A stretch of 64,000 nt of DNA from the NCBI RefSeq assembly GCF_001570605.1, contig NZ_BBXG01000005.1, positions 248,001-312,000 on the forward strand, read 5' to 3'. The position numbers were made by a program, and so were the translations under genes. The stretch is from Herbidospora cretacea (GTDB taxonomy: Bacteria > Actinomycetota > Actinomycetes > Streptosporangiales > Streptosporangiaceae). This document shows positions 16,503 to 25,473 of the stretch, piece by piece. A model generated the notes under the pieces. That model was given only the letters and a program-made list of their open reading frames with translations, was not told the origin of the DNA and ran no database searches. Position 1 is the stretch's first letter. Every line of letters starts with the position of its first letter.

Positions 16503-18437
16503 TTACCAGAAGCGGTAGTCCGGAGCGGGCCACTCGGGCTCGGCGGGGGCGACCCACGGAGCCGCGCGGCGGGCGCGGACGTCGTTCTCGGTGACGGTCT
16601 CGCCGGGGGCGAGGACCAGCGGGATGCGGACGCGGCTGCGCTGCAGGTCCACGGTCACCTTGGCGCCGGTGGCGGGCTCGCCGCTGTAGGTCGAGTCGGT
16701 GCCGGCGATGACCAGGCCGATGCGGTGCCCGGCCTTGAAGGTGTAGTCCTGCGGCAGGGTCAGCCACTTGACCTCGCCGTACGAGCCGACGGGCAGCGGG
16801 TTCGAGGCGCTGATCGACTCACGGTTCTGCACGTCGATCCAGCCGCGGCCGACGATCTCCAGGGCGGCGGTCGCCATGTTGGTCGCGACGTCGAAGTAGC
16901 AGCCGTCGTCGGCGGCGGTCGACTCGCCGTAGCAGCTCTGCGTGGTCAGGTTGCGGATGCCCTGGTTGCTGCGCCAGGCGATCCGCTCGTCGGTGCCGAA
17001 GTCCACGAGGAGCGCGGTGAGGTTGGAGGTCGGCTTGTCGAGCTTCACCTGGAGGCTGATCTCGGGCGTGCCGGACATCCGGATGTCCTTGGACAGCTCG
17101 CTGGTGGTGAAGGCGACGCGGCCGGCGGCCGGGGTGGTGATGTTGGCGACCATCGCGTTCTCCGACTGGCGGACGTCGGTGAAGGTCGCGGTCTCGCCGT
17201 TCTGGGCCTGGACGAGACCCAGGGTGCCGTCGGCGGCCGGGCGGAACAGGTGGTTCTGGGCGGCGGGCTCGGGCCAGTCGCGCAGCTTGATCCAGTCGGT
17301 CCGGCCGGTCTGCACGTCGGCGCGCGGCTGCTTCATGACGTCGTTGCTGACGCCGACGAGCCAGTAGTCGAACCAGGCGTGCAGATTGTCGACCCAGCGG
17401 TCGCGCTGGCCCTCGAAGTCGAACGGGTCGACGTGCTGGGTCTGGCCGACCCAGATCTTGCGCGGCACGCCGTTCTTGGCCAGGCCGTCCCACCAGACGG
17501 AGAAGTTTTCCGGCTTGACGTTCAGGTCGTTGACGGTGTGCACGACGAAGACCGAGGCCTTGACCTTGGAGACGTCGCCGAGGGTGCCGGCGATGTAGTC
17601 ACGCTCGGCCCAGTAGTCGTTGTGGTTGCCGGTGTCGTCGCCGTCGTTCGCGTCGGCGTACGCCCGCACCGCGGCGCACTTCGCGTCCGGGTCCGTGTCG
17701 ACGGCGTTGCCGAGGTAGGACTGGTAGTTGAAGTTGTAGATCACGCCGTTCATGCGCTGGTACTTGTACCAGGAGCTGATCGCCGAGATCGGGACGATGG
17801 TCTCCAGGCCCTCGACGCCGGTCGCCGCGACGCCGTTGGCCAGCGTGCCGTCGTAGGACTTGCCGATCATGCCGGCCTTGCCGGTGCTCCAGTCGGCCAC
17901 GGCGGGGGTGACGCCGTCGAGCTTGGTCGCGGTGGCGCGGCCGTTCAGCCAGTCGATGACGGCCTTGCCGCCCAGCACGTCGGCCTTGCCGCCGACGTCG
18001 GGGCAGCCGGTCGACTTCGTGGTGCCGATCATGTCGACGGCCAGGAAGGCGTAGCCGCGCGGCACGAAGTAGTTGTCGTACCAGAGCGGGAACTTCACGA
18101 TGTTCCCGTCGGCGTCGTAGACCTTGCGCTCCGCCTCGTTGCCTCGGCCGGAGTTGTCGTAATAGGGGCTCTCGTCGATGATCGAGGCGACCTTGAGGTC
18201 GGCGCCCGACTCCTTGGGACGGATGATGTCGACCCGCACGCGGTCGAGGACGCCGTCGGAGTCACTGTCCACGGTCGACTCGACCAGAACGGACTCGCGG
18301 ATCGCGTCGGCGTACGAGAAGACGGGCTGGGTGCGCCCGTTCGCGACGGAAATGGCAGGGGCGGCACTCGCCTGAACCGGGGCGGCGAGGGCCACCACCA
18401 GGCCCACGGCGACGAGGGCGGCTCGCAACGGTGGCAC
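16503..18437 (-). CDS. Secreted X-Pro dipeptidyl-peptidase-like hydrolase (CocE/NonD, S15)
   Basis: 644 residues. GTG start 7 nt after TGGAGG; signal peptide to about residue 26 (ASA-AP). The alpha/beta-hydrolase core has the nucleophile elbow GKS194YDG, an oxyanion-region Tyr in DESPYYDN, and later DLNVKPEN and QTQHVDP segments for the acid and His. The C-terminal jelly-roll (PEISLQVKLDKPTSNLTALLVDFG onward) is the usual PepX_C domain. Likely an extracellular proline-specific dipeptidyl peptidase or an esterase of the same family. Confidence 0.87.
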   Translation of the reverse strand: MPPLRAALVAVGLVVALAAPVQASAAPAISVANGRTQPVFSYADAIRESVLVESTVDSDSDGVLDRVRVDIIRPKESGADLKVASIIDESPYYDNSGRGNEAERKVYDADGNIVKFPLWYDNYFVPRGYAFLAVDMIGTTKSTGCPDVGGKADVLGGKAVIDWLNGRATATKLDGVTPAVADWSTGKAGMIGKSYDGTLANGVAATGVEGLETIVPISAISSWYKYQRMNGVIYNFNYQSYLGNAVDTDPDAKCAAVRAYADANDGDDTGNHNDYWAERDYIAGTLGDVSKVKASVFVVHTVNDLNVKPENFSVWWDGLAKNGVPRKIWVGQTQHVDPFDFEGQRDRWVDNLHAWFDYWLVGVSNDVMKQPRADVQTGRTDWIKLRDWPEPAAQNHLFRPAADGTLGLVQAQNGETATFTDVRQSENAMVANITTPAAGRVAFTTSELSKDIRMSGTPEISLQVKLDKPTSNLTALLVDFGTDERIAWRSNQGIRNLTTQSCYGESTAADDGCYFDVATNMATAALEIVGRGWIDVQNRESISASNPLPVGSYGEVKWLTLPQDYTFKAGHRIGLVIAGTDSTYSGEPATGAKVTVDLQRSRVRIPLVLAPGETVTENDVRARRAAPWVAPAEPEWPAPDYRFW

Positions 18438-18585
18438 TAAGAGCCTCCAGAGACTCGGGAATTAGCCCAAATCTCCTTGAAAACTCCCATAACAGACAAG
18501 ATCAGGTTACGGCTTTGACACCACCTCGTGCTAAATGTGTGACATGGCACTCGGTGTCCATGACGCCTTCCGGCGAACCGCGGCG

Positions 18586-19920
18586 TCAACCGCCGTCGGC
18601 GGTGACGAAACCGCAGAGAGCGGCGATGGTGCCGGCGGCGTCCACGGCGTCACCGTCGATCAGTCCTTCGTCCCTGATTCTCGACATCGCAGATCGCGCA
18701 TGGCGCAGGAAGAAGAACAGGACGTGATCGTTGATGTTCTCGGCGTAGGTCTCGTTCATGCTGGTGAAGAGCCCGTTCAGCCGCCGCCGCTCGCCTTCCA
18801 TCCGATCGAGGGGATATTCCCCGCCGGGGTCCGACGCGTTGACCTGACGAAGGAAGAGAGAGCCCCCGCCGAACAACCGGAGAAGAGAGATCCGCGCCTG
18901 ACTCTCTCTGGTCTCGCGCAGGAGATGCCGCTCGTCGAGTTCCCGGCCGAACGCGAGCGCGTCGAGAGTGCGGAGAAGCCGCAGATGATGAAGGGCTGCC
19001 AGGGACATCGGGAAGGAGTCCAGCAGGGCGGCCGGTTCGCTCTCCTTCGCCGACCAGCGGTCGACCAATTCGGCGGCAAGCGAATCGCAGACGAATTCTT
19101 CCAGCAGATGAGGGTCTTCGATGAACTCGGCCACCCGCTCGGCGTGACTCACGTGGACGAAATCCCGCGGCTCCTGCCGCTGGCCCGACCCGCGAAGAAA
19201 CCTCTCTTTCTCTTCGTCGCTCGACCATGTGGCGCCCGCGACCGCCCGCTCGGCGGCGGCCCGATAATCCCTGTTGTAACCCTCCTCGACGAGAGCGGCC
19301 ACATCCACGTCTTGCTGGTCGAGGTCCCGCAGGCGGGCGCCGATGACAGCCGGCGGCACACAGAAGTCCCGCATCGCCGCGCGGATGAGCGGCGGCCCCC
19401 GCCATAAGTAGTGACACATCTCGTGTGCGATGGCGAAGGCCTCGTTCATGAGCGTCTGCATCCACCGCGCGTAGGTGTCCAGCGTCGGCGCCTGCTGCCG
19501 GACAGGCGGGAGACGGGCACTGCTGACCGCGTGCAGCATCGCTGATGCCAGCGCGCCCTCCGTGTCCCCCTGATCGAAGATCCGGATGGCCACCAGCTTG
19601 AAGAGGTAGGCGTCGAGTCGCTCCAGGCCCCTCTCCTCAAGGAGGAGCCTGTTCAGCTTTCCGATGATCTGGCCGTTGTACTGGTCGTACACGATGTAGT
19701 CGCGGTCGGGCAGCGTCACGATCTCCGTTCTCGCCCTGACCGTGTAGACAATCTTGAACTGGGGGGCGGAGATCTCCTTCTGGATCATCTTCGGGATCTC
19801 CGCGCAGAAATAGTCGAAGAGTTTCCGGTAGGTCGCGTGCAGTGGCGCGAACCTGCTTTCGTCCAGGGGGAATCCGCGATAGCCGCGCGTGGTGACCAGA
19901 TAGTCATCCAGTGTGATCAC
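18586..19920 (-). CDS. Unrecognised HExxH metallopeptidase-like protein
   Basis: 444 residues. H166-E-M-C-H170 in NEAFAIAHEMCHYLWRG is a zinc-peptidase motif. About 105 residues later, E275-x3-D279 (LLEEFVCDSLAAE) supplies a gluzincin-type third ligand, so the catalytic set looks complete. There is no signal peptide or clear membrane segment. The rest is helical, with a strand-rich N-terminal part (FKIVYTVRARTEIVTLPDRDYIVYDQYNGQIIGKLNRLL). I do not recognise the family. The start overlaps the preceding small gene by 17 bp, so the two are coupled. Codon use is less G+C-extreme than in the neighbours, which may point to acquisition. Confidence 0.75.
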   Translation of the reverse strand: MITLDDYLVTTRGYRGFPLDESRFAPLHATYRKLFDYFCAEIPKMIQKEISAPQFKIVYTVRARTEIVTLPDRDYIVYDQYNGQIIGKLNRLLLEERGLERLDAYLFKLVAIRIFDQGDTEGALASAMLHAVSSARLPPVRQQAPTLDTYARWMQTLMNEAFAIAHEMCHYLWRGPPLIRAAMRDFCVPPAVIGARLRDLDQQDVDVAALVEEGYNRDYRAAAERAVAGATWSSDEEKERFLRGSGQRQEPRDFVHVSHAERVAEFIEDPHLLEEFVCDSLAAELVDRWSAKESEPAALLDSFPMSLAALHHLRLLRTLDALAFGRELDERHLLRETRESQARISLLRLFGGGSLFLRQVNASDPGGEYPLDRMEGERRRLNGLFTSMNETYAENINDHVLFFFLRHARSAMSRIRDEGLIDGDAVDAAGTIAALCGFVTADGG

Positions 19921-20233
19921 TGTCCGCTCTCCCCTCTCCTTCTTGGAGCACCCTGTTCTCCAGAGCTTTGATGATCTTGACCACCTCGTCCGCCGAGTGG
20001 CCCACGAACTTCTTCCCGTCGAAAGTCACCACGGTCGACTTGTGTTTCTCGACGCGGGTGGTCATCCAGTGGCGCAACACCGGAATCGAGGCGAGTGAAA
20101 CGGTGACGAAAGCCTGCACGATCGTGTTGCCGTCCAGCGCCCTGCTCGACACGACGGTCGGCCGGAGGCTCGCCGACTCGAGGGTTTCCAGATCTTCTTC
20201 ACTGATGTCGACGGCGATCAGCACAGAGGTCAT
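19904..20233 (-). CDS. Small membrane-anchored protein coupled to the metallopeptidase
   Basis: 109 residues. The layout is an N-terminal strand and acidic helix (VLIAVDISEEDLETLES), a hydrophobic segment at about 38-54 (IVQAFVTVSLASIPVL), a basic patch, then strand, turn and helix (STVVTFDGKKFVGHSADEVVKIIKALE). This resembles the small effector-associated constant components (EACC1-like) next to effectors in actinobacterial conflict systems, but only by layout. It overlaps the metallopeptidase gene by 17 bp. No strong ribosome site precedes the ATG, so it may be leaderless. Confidence 0.6.
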   Translation of the reverse strand: MTSVLIAVDISEEDLETLESASLRPTVVSSRALDGNTIVQAFVTVSLASIPVLRHWMTTRVEKHKSTVVTFDGKKFVGHSADEVVKIIKALENRVLQEGEGRADSDHTG

Positions 20234-20285
20234 GAATCAAGAGGAGCACAGCGCGCAGGACGGGGACAACCTCAGGTGTGAACAA

Positions 20286-21059
20286 CTAGGCCGTGACGAC
20301 GGTGACCCCGGCGGTCCGCAGCGCGGTCACCGCGCCGGGCGGGGTGCGCGTGTCGGTCACCAGCGTGTCGATGCCCGAGAGCGGCGCTATCCGCACGGCG
20401 CTGCGCCGGGTGAACTTGGTGTGGTCGGCCAGCACCACGAGCCGCGTCGCGGCCGCGATCATGCTGCGGTCGGTCTCCGCCTCGGCCAGGTGGGCTCCCA
20501 GCATCCCGTACGCGGGATCGACGCCGTAGGCGCTGAAGAAGCCGGCGTCGATGCGGAGGTCGGTGAGCGCCTGCGTGGTGAGGTGGCCCAGCAGCGACAG
20601 CTCGGCGTTGCGCATCAGCCCGCCCAGCACGAGCACCTGGGTGGTGGCGGAGGCGGTGCCGATGGCGTACGCGATGGCGACGGAGTTGGTCACCACCGTC
20701 AGGCCGGGGACGGTGACCAGGTGGGGAACCATCTGCGCGGTGGTCGACCCGCCGGTCAGGAGGATCACGCCGCCCGGGGAGACGAGCTTGGCCGCCTCGG
20801 CGGCGATCCGCCGCTTCTCGCCGGGGTTGGCGATCGAACGTTCGGCGATCGGCGGTTCGTCGGGGCCGCCGTCGAGGGCCATCGCGCCGCCGTGGACGCG
20901 GCGGAGCAGGCCGTGGCCGTCGAGGGCGTCGAGGTCGCGCCGGACGGTGGAGACGCTGACGTCGAGTAACTCGGCCAGGTCCTCGACGGAGACGGTCCGG
21001 CGAGTGCGCACGTGGGCGAGCAGGTCGTTTCTGCGCTTCTCGCTCAGCATGGCGATCAT
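20286..21059 (-). CDS. DeoR/GlpR-family transcriptional regulator
   Basis: 257 residues (ATG 21059; a second ATG at 21050). The N-terminal DeoR helix-turn-helix (RRNDLLAHVRTRRTVSVEDLAELLDVSVSTVRRDLDALDGHGLLRRVHGGA) is textbook. The effector half carries the sugar-phosphate isomerase-like DeoRC fold (ILLTGGSTTAQMVPHL, VVLADHTKFTRRS). Such proteins normally repress sugar-phosphate catabolic operons; no such operon adjoins here. Confidence 0.9.
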   Translation of the reverse strand: MIAMLSEKRRNDLLAHVRTRRTVSVEDLAELLDVSVSTVRRDLDALDGHGLLRRVHGGAMALDGGPDEPPIAERSIANPGEKRRIAAEAAKLVSPGGVILLTGGSTTAQMVPHLVTVPGLTVVTNSVAIAYAIGTASATTQVLVLGGLMRNAELSLLGHLTTQALTDLRIDAGFFSAYGVDPAYGMLGAHLAEAETDRSMIAAATRLVVLADHTKFTRRSAVRIAPLSGIDTLVTDTRTPPGAVTALRTAGVTVVTA

Positions 21060-21195
21060 GCTACCCGCGTACACCAAAGGTAGTTGTGCCGATACGGGAC
21101 GCGCACTTCGGCACAGACCGGAGCGGCGCGAGGCGCTTTCCTTGGGTCATCGGCCCGACGGGGGCCGGGACCACCGATTTGAAGGACTGATTCCC

Positions 21196-21699
21196 ATGCG
21201 TCGTCACATCGCCGCCCTCACCCTCGCCGTCGCCGGCTTAGCCGGCCTGGCGTCCCTGTCCGCTCCCGCCCAGGCGGCATCGCCGATCCCTGTGACGGTG
21301 AGCCTCGGCGGCCTGACCGTCACCGGCACGACCGGATCCGACCTGATCACCCTGGCCGAGGGCGCCGGCGGCGCCATCACGGTGACCGGCGCGGGCGTCA
21401 CCTCCGCCGACACCGACTGCCAGCCGATCTCCGGCGGCGTCAGCTGCAAGAACGCCAGCACGATCATGGTGAACATGCGCCAGGGCGACGACATCGTCAA
21501 CAACGACACCGTCGGCCGGTTCACCGAGATCTTCGGCTCGGCCGGCCGCGACACCCTCTGGGGCGGCAGCGGGCGCGACATCCTCGTCGGCGGCACCGGC
21601 GACGACTTCCTGCACGGCCGTGGCGGCAACGACACGACCGACGGCGGCGCCGACACCGACAACTGCACGGGCGAGACCGAGCAGAACTGCGAGATCTGA
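21196..21699 (+). CDS. Secreted RTX-type calcium-binding protein
   Basis: 167 residues; ATG 9 nt after GAAGGA. Signal peptide to about residue 27 (AQA-AS). After a strand-rich region (VTVSLGGLTVTGTTGSDLITL), the C-terminus has RTX-like nonapeptides (GSAGRDTLWGGSGRDILVGGTGDDFLHGRGGNDTTDGG) and a Cys pair (NCTGETEQNCEI). Small RTX proteins like this are common in Streptomyces relatives; function unknown. Confidence 0.75.
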   Translation: MRRHIAALTLAVAGLAGLASLSAPAQAASPIPVTVSLGGLTVTGTTGSDLITLAEGAGGAITVTGAGVTSADTDCQPISGGVSCKNASTIMVNMRQGDDIVNNDTVGRFTEIFGSAGRDTLWGGSGRDILVGGTGDDFLHGRGGNDTTDGGADTDNCTGETEQNCEI

Positions 21700-21745
21700 G
21701 CGGCGGGCCGGGCGCCCGGACGGACGCCCGGCCCTGATCGCCGGG

Positions 21746-22366
21746 TCAGCGGGGGACGCGGCCCAGGTGGCGGAGGAGCTCGTCGGCGACCGGGGTGGCC
21801 GACGGCTCGCCGGACGCCTCGACCACGGGGGCGTAGGCGCCCCACTGGCGCAGCGGCTCGACGACGCCCCGCGCGGCGGTGAGCAGGTGACCGGCGAGCT
21901 CGTCGTCGAGCGGGGAGGGCTGACCGGTGGCGATCGCGACGTCCCACGCGTGCACGGCGGCGTCGAGCGCGCACATCACCGCCGCGACCGGGGTGGGCAG
22001 CTCGCCGTGCGGTAACGGCGTCGGCACGGCCGCGGTGTCGTCGGACACCGTGGCCCACGCCGCGGCGGTCTGCTCGACGGCCTCCTTCACCAGTTCCGCG
22101 GCGGTGCCCTCGACGGCCCCCGACGGCGAGAAGGGGTCGTAGGCCGGGCCGGCTCCGATGCCGAGCATCATGGCGTAGGCGAGCTGGTCGCCCGCGGCGT
22201 GCTGGATCACCTGGGTGACCGTCCAGTCGGCGCACGGGGTGGCGGCGTCCCACTGGTCGTCGCGGACGCCGGCGACGCTGTTCTCCAGCGCCCGGTAGGA
22301 GGTGGCCAGCACCCCACGCCAGACCGGCTGCAGGGAGGTGACCGTGGCGCTGTCGGTGATGTACAT
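21746..22366 (-). CDS. DinB/TIGR03086-type metal-binding protein
   Basis: 206 residues. A four-helix DinB-like fold: the opening PCADWTVTQVIQHAAGDQLAYAMML carries the first His ligand and AVHAWDVAIATGQPSPLDDELAGHLL the second, as in the TIGR03086 and mycothiol-dependent maleylpyruvate isomerase families. Probably a mycothiol-dependent enzyme of unknown substrate. It is divergent from the WYL regulator, which may control it through the operator between them. Confidence 0.85.
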   Translation of the reverse strand: MYITDSATVTSLQPVWRGVLATSYRALENSVAGVRDDQWDAATPCADWTVTQVIQHAAGDQLAYAMMLGIGAGPAYDPFSPSGAVEGTAAELVKEAVEQTAAAWATVSDDTAAVPTPLPHGELPTPVAAVMCALDAAVHAWDVAIATGQPSPLDDELAGHLLTAARGVVEPLRQWGAYAPVVEASGEPSATPVADELLRHLGRVPR

Positions 22367-22416
22367 GAAGGTTGCCTTTCGATCGCGTCCTCGCTTGTGA
22401 TCTCAGACTATGGGTC

Positions 22417-22441
22417 CATTAGGCTACTTTCGTTCCTAATG
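22417..22441. promoter_or_regulatory. Inverted-repeat operator candidate
   Basis: The arms CATTAGG (22417-22423) and CCTAATG (22435-22441) are perfect over 7 bp with an 11-nt centre. The site lies between the divergent DinB-like gene and WYL regulator, 15 bp before the regulator start, and its A+T content stands out. Confidence 0.55.
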
Positions 22442-22455
22442 ATCCCGGGAGTGAG

Positions 22456-23430
22456 ATGGCTCCGACGACGACCCGCGTGCTGCGCCTGCTGTCGCTGCTC
22501 CAGGACCGCGCCCACACCGGCCGCGAGCTGGCCGAACGCCTCGGCATCACCGACCGCACGCTGCGCCACGACATCCAGCGCCTGCGCGAACTCGGCTATC
22601 CCGTGCACGCCACGCGCGGCGCGGTGGGCGGATACCGGCTCGGGCAGGGCGCGACGATGCCCCCGCTGCTGCTCGACGACGACGAGGCGGTGGCCGTCGC
22701 GGTGGCCGTCGGCCTGGCCGAGGACGGCTCCACCGGAATCGCCGACATCCACGTCAGCCTCACCAAGGCGCTCGCCAAGCTCCAGCAGATCCTCCCGAAG
22801 CACCTGCAGCGCAAGGTGTCCGCGCTGCGGTCGGCCACCGCGGTCGGCCCCGCCACGATCGGCTCCCGCGAGCCCGACGCCCCCGTGCCCGCCGCCACCC
22901 TCACCGTCGTCGCGGGCGCGATCCGCGACCGCGCGACCCTGCTGACCGCCCACGACGGCGACGAGACCGAGGTGGAGCCCTACCGCCTGATCAGCTGGCG
23001 CCGCAGGTGGTTCCTGGTCGCCTACGACCTGTCCACCCACACCTGGCGGGCGCTGCCCGTGGCCGCGCTGTCCGAGGTCCGGTCGGCGTCCCGCCGCTTC
23101 GCCGCGCGTTCGCTGCCCGACGACGACCTGGTCGCGTTCGTGCTGCGCGAGGTGGCCCAGACGGGGTGGAAGGTCCAGGCGCGCGTCACCGTCCTGGCCC
23201 CGGCGGAGACCGTGATCGCCCGCATCAACCCCGCCGTCGGCTACGTCGAGGCGGTCGACTCCCGCACCAGCGTCCTGGTCACCGGCGCCGACGCCCTGGA
23301 GACCATCGCCATCTACCTCAGCATGCTGATGATGGACTTCCGCGTGGACGGCCCGCCCGAGCTGGTCGCGCACGTCCGCACCATCGCCCGCCGCTACACC
23401 GAGGCCCTCGGAGGGTCTTACTCGGAGTAG
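22456..23430 (+). CDS. WYL-domain transcriptional regulator
   Basis: 324 residues; ATG after GGGAGTGAG. The N-terminal HTH_11 domain (TRVLRLLSLLQDRAHTGRELAERLGITDRTLRHDIQRLRELGYPV) is followed by a WYL domain (VEPYRLISWRRRWFLVAYDLSTHTWRALPVAALSEV) and a C-terminal WCX-like extension. Likely controls the divergent DinB-like gene and itself. The end overlaps the convergent lipoprotein gene by 13 bp. Confidence 0.9.
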   Translation: MAPTTTRVLRLLSLLQDRAHTGRELAERLGITDRTLRHDIQRLRELGYPVHATRGAVGGYRLGQGATMPPLLLDDDEAVAVAVAVGLAEDGSTGIADIHVSLTKALAKLQQILPKHLQRKVSALRSATAVGPATIGSREPDAPVPAATLTVVAGAIRDRATLLTAHDGDETEVEPYRLISWRRRWFLVAYDLSTHTWRALPVAALSEVRSASRRFAARSLPDDDLVAFVLREVAQTGWKVQARVTVLAPAETVIARINPAVGYVEAVDSRTSVLVTGADALETIAIYLSMLMMDFRVDGPPELVAHVRTIARRYTEALGGSYSE

Positions 23431-23981
23431 GTGAACACGGCGTCGGAGAAGCCGTCGCCCGCCGTCCAGACGAGTCTCACCCGGACATGGGTGGCGTTGC
23501 GGACGAAGGTGACCTTCCGCCCGTCGTCGGTGACGGTGGCCCGCGCCCAGCCGTCGAACTTCCTGGTGAGGTGGTGGTCCCACCGGTCGAGATCCCCTGT
23601 GGCCACCGCGGCGACGGACTCGGTGGGGGGTTCGCCGTCCGAGCAGTAGCGGCCGAAGTTGGCGATCGCGGTGACCGTGCCGCTCCCGGCCTGGAGTTCG
23701 ATGCTCTGGCAGGGGTCGGTCCTGGTGCCGTAGATCAGGCGCGGGTGCGACCACTGACCGGTCCGCGGGCTGTAGTGCTGTTCGACGAGGCCACGACCCT
23801 TCTCGTACCGCATCGCGACCCGGCGGCCGTCGGCGAGCGCCAACTGCTCCCCCGGGACGCTCTCGGTGATCCGCGCCGAAGGCGTGACAGCCGGACGCTC
23901 CACGGGACGTTCCGGGGTGCAGGCCATCGTGGTCACGAGCAGCGTCACCAGGGCCGGCACGCCGGCGCTCGCTGCGCGCAT
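23418..23981 (-). CDS. Predicted lipoprotein
   Basis: 187 residues; ATG 4 nt after GGAGG (the preceding GTG is also in frame). The signal sequence ends in a lipobox-like VTTMAC at about residue 21. The mature part begins with a Pro-rich spacer, then a beta-rich domain (GEQLALADGRRVAMRYEKGRGLVEQHYSP, VTAIANFGRYCSDGEPPTES) with two conserved-looking Cys. No family recognised. Confidence 0.65.
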   Translation of the reverse strand: MRAASAGVPALVTLLVTTMACTPERPVERPAVTPSARITESVPGEQLALADGRRVAMRYEKGRGLVEQHYSPRTGQWSHPRLIYGTRTDPCQSIELQAGSGTVTAIANFGRYCSDGEPPTESVAAVATGDLDRWDHHLTRKFDGWARATVTDDGRKVTFVRNATHVRVRLVWTAGDGFSDAVFTYSE

Positions 23982-24031
23982 CACACCTCCCCTATTCCCG
24001 GACGGGTCAGGCTAGCAAGCCGGCTGAGAGA

Positions 24032-24712
24032 TCAGCACCAGTGCCACATGCCGACGCGCACCCGGACGCCGGCCGAGGTGTGGGCGATCGGCTCGCCGGG
24101 CGCGGGCAGTCCCCCGGCCTGGACCAGATCCTGCGCCAGGCCGGTCACCCGCGCCTGGCGCAGCGGCCACCTCGGGTGTTCGACCTCGGCGGTGGCCAGG
24201 CGTCCGGCGACCACGGTGAACAGCCGGTAGCGCTCGGTCAGGAAGTCGGTCAGGTCGTCGGGGACCACGGGCTCGCCCACCGCGACGTCGGCGTCGCCCC
24301 TGTTCCCCGCGCGGCCGTGCCGGCGGCAGCGGTAGGTGATCTCGTCACCGTCGACCTGCACCGACATGGCGGACCAGTAGTAGGGCAGCCGGAAGCCTGC
24401 CCGTGCGGCCGCCACGGCGGGCAGGCGGGCGGCGTCCAGGGACAGGAACCACAGGCCGCTGCGCCCCTGCTCGTCGTGGACGTAGGTCCGCACGTTGGTC
24501 TCGGGAAAGCGGGACAGCCAGGGCAGCGCCGGGCCGATCGGCGGTCGCACGTCCTCCATCAGGAAGGGCGTGAGGCCGACCCAGGCCGACCCGTCGTGCC
24601 GCTCGGCGGTGAGCCCCGGCGGGAGCAGCGCCTGGATCTGGGCGACCGGGTAGCGCCAGTGCACGAAGGTGATGTGCGACCAGGTCTGGTACATCAGCGG
24701 CCGAAGGACCAT
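24032..24712 (-). CDS. DUF2071 (YqjF-like) protein
   Basis: 226 residues. HWRYPVAQIQALLPPGLTAERHDGSAWVGLTPFLMEDVRPP and FPETNVRTYVHDEQGRSGLWFLSLDA are hallmark DUF2071 segments (acetoacetate-decarboxylase-like fold). Function unknown. Stands alone. Confidence 0.85.
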   Translation of the reverse strand: MVLRPLMYQTWSHITFVHWRYPVAQIQALLPPGLTAERHDGSAWVGLTPFLMEDVRPPIGPALPWLSRFPETNVRTYVHDEQGRSGLWFLSLDAARLPAVAAARAGFRLPYYWSAMSVQVDGDEITYRCRRHGRAGNRGDADVAVGEPVVPDDLTDFLTERYRLFTVVAGRLATAEVEHPRWPLRQARVTGLAQDLVQAGGLPAPGEPIAHTSAGVRVRVGMWHWC

Positions 24713-24800
24713 GTCCCGGTCCTACCCGCGACGACATGGGCAAACGACAACCTGGTGAGGGCGAGCGTCGGCGGCCCCGGAGAGGGCCGCCGAACCGTGC

Positions 24801-24974
24801 TCAGTCGCCGCCGCCCGGCTCCGACATCCTGCGCGACATGCGGGCCTTGCCCGCGTTGATCGTCACCGCGTCGATCGGGCGGCCGGACGCGGTGGCGCGG
24901 AGATGGAGCTCCTCGGCGCCCTCGTGGCGGGCCAGATCGGCGCGGACCGGGGGCCGGTGGCCGGGGACGGTCAT
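24801..24974 (-). CDS. Small protein coupled to DUF4383 gene
   Basis: 57 residues. The ATG (24974-24972) overlaps the stop of the upstream DUF4383 gene in an ATGA, the main support for it. The sequence is charged (RADLARHEGAEELHLRATASGRPIDAVTINAGKARMSRRMSE) with no membrane segment. Not recognised; it could be a real small gene or a fortuitous frame. Confidence 0.45.
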   Translation of the reverse strand: MTVPGHRPPVRADLARHEGAEELHLRATASGRPIDAVTINAGKARMSRRMSEPGGGD

Positions 24975-25414
24975 GCGCGGTCTCGGCCGGGACGGGACAG
25001 GATCACGCCGAGCGCGATCATGCCGAGGCCGAGGGCGAGGTGCAGCCAGTTGTCCGCCGTGTTGAGGGGCACCAGGTTGGCGTCGGCCTCGTGGTCGACG
25101 AGCAGGCCGTACACGAACAGGACGAGGTAGACCACGCCGCCGCCGATGAGGAACCCGCGGGAGGCGGACGCGGTCCGGGCCGCCGCGATCCCGGCGACGC
25201 CGAAGAGCAGGTGGACGATGTTGTGCAGGATCGACACCTGGAACACGCCGAGCAGCAGGGCGTCCGAATGGTGACCGGCGAACTCCATCGTGTCGTAGTT
25301 GGTCGTGATGCCGGGGATGAACCCCAGCACGCCGACGAGCAGGAAGACCACACCGACGGTCAGCGTGGCGCGGCGTAAGGGTGAACGGGTCCGATCGGAT
25401 GCCGGGATGTTCAT
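24971..25414 (-). CDS. DUF4383 membrane protein (copy 1)
   Basis: 147 residues, four membrane segments (LTVGVVFLLVGVLGFIPGI, ALLLGVFQVSILHNIVHLLFGVAGI, FLIGGGVVYLVLFVYGLLV, WLHLALGLGMIALGVIL). Nearly the same sequence as the rightward copy at 26426-26869, including SILHNIVHLLFGV and NTADNWLHL. ATG follows GGAGCTCTC. A sigma-B-like promoter lies upstream inside the 3' end of the methyltransferase gene. Function unknown; the family is common among stress-induced genes. Confidence 0.88.
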   Translation of the reverse strand: MNIPASDRTRSPLRRATLTVGVVFLLVGVLGFIPGITTNYDTMEFAGHHSDALLLGVFQVSILHNIVHLLFGVAGIAAARTASASRGFLIGGGVVYLVLFVYGLLVDHEADANLVPLNTADNWLHLALGLGMIALGVILSRPGRDRA

Positions 25415-25473
25415 GAGAGCTCCTGTACGACAGGAAGTGCTCGCAGCGCGACTGTTGTGCTGGTCCCCCGCCG

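Noticed and set aside
16461-18440. 659-codon open frame on the + strand
   Set aside because: Antisense shadow of the CocE-type gene caused by high third-position G+C; no motif or ribosome site.
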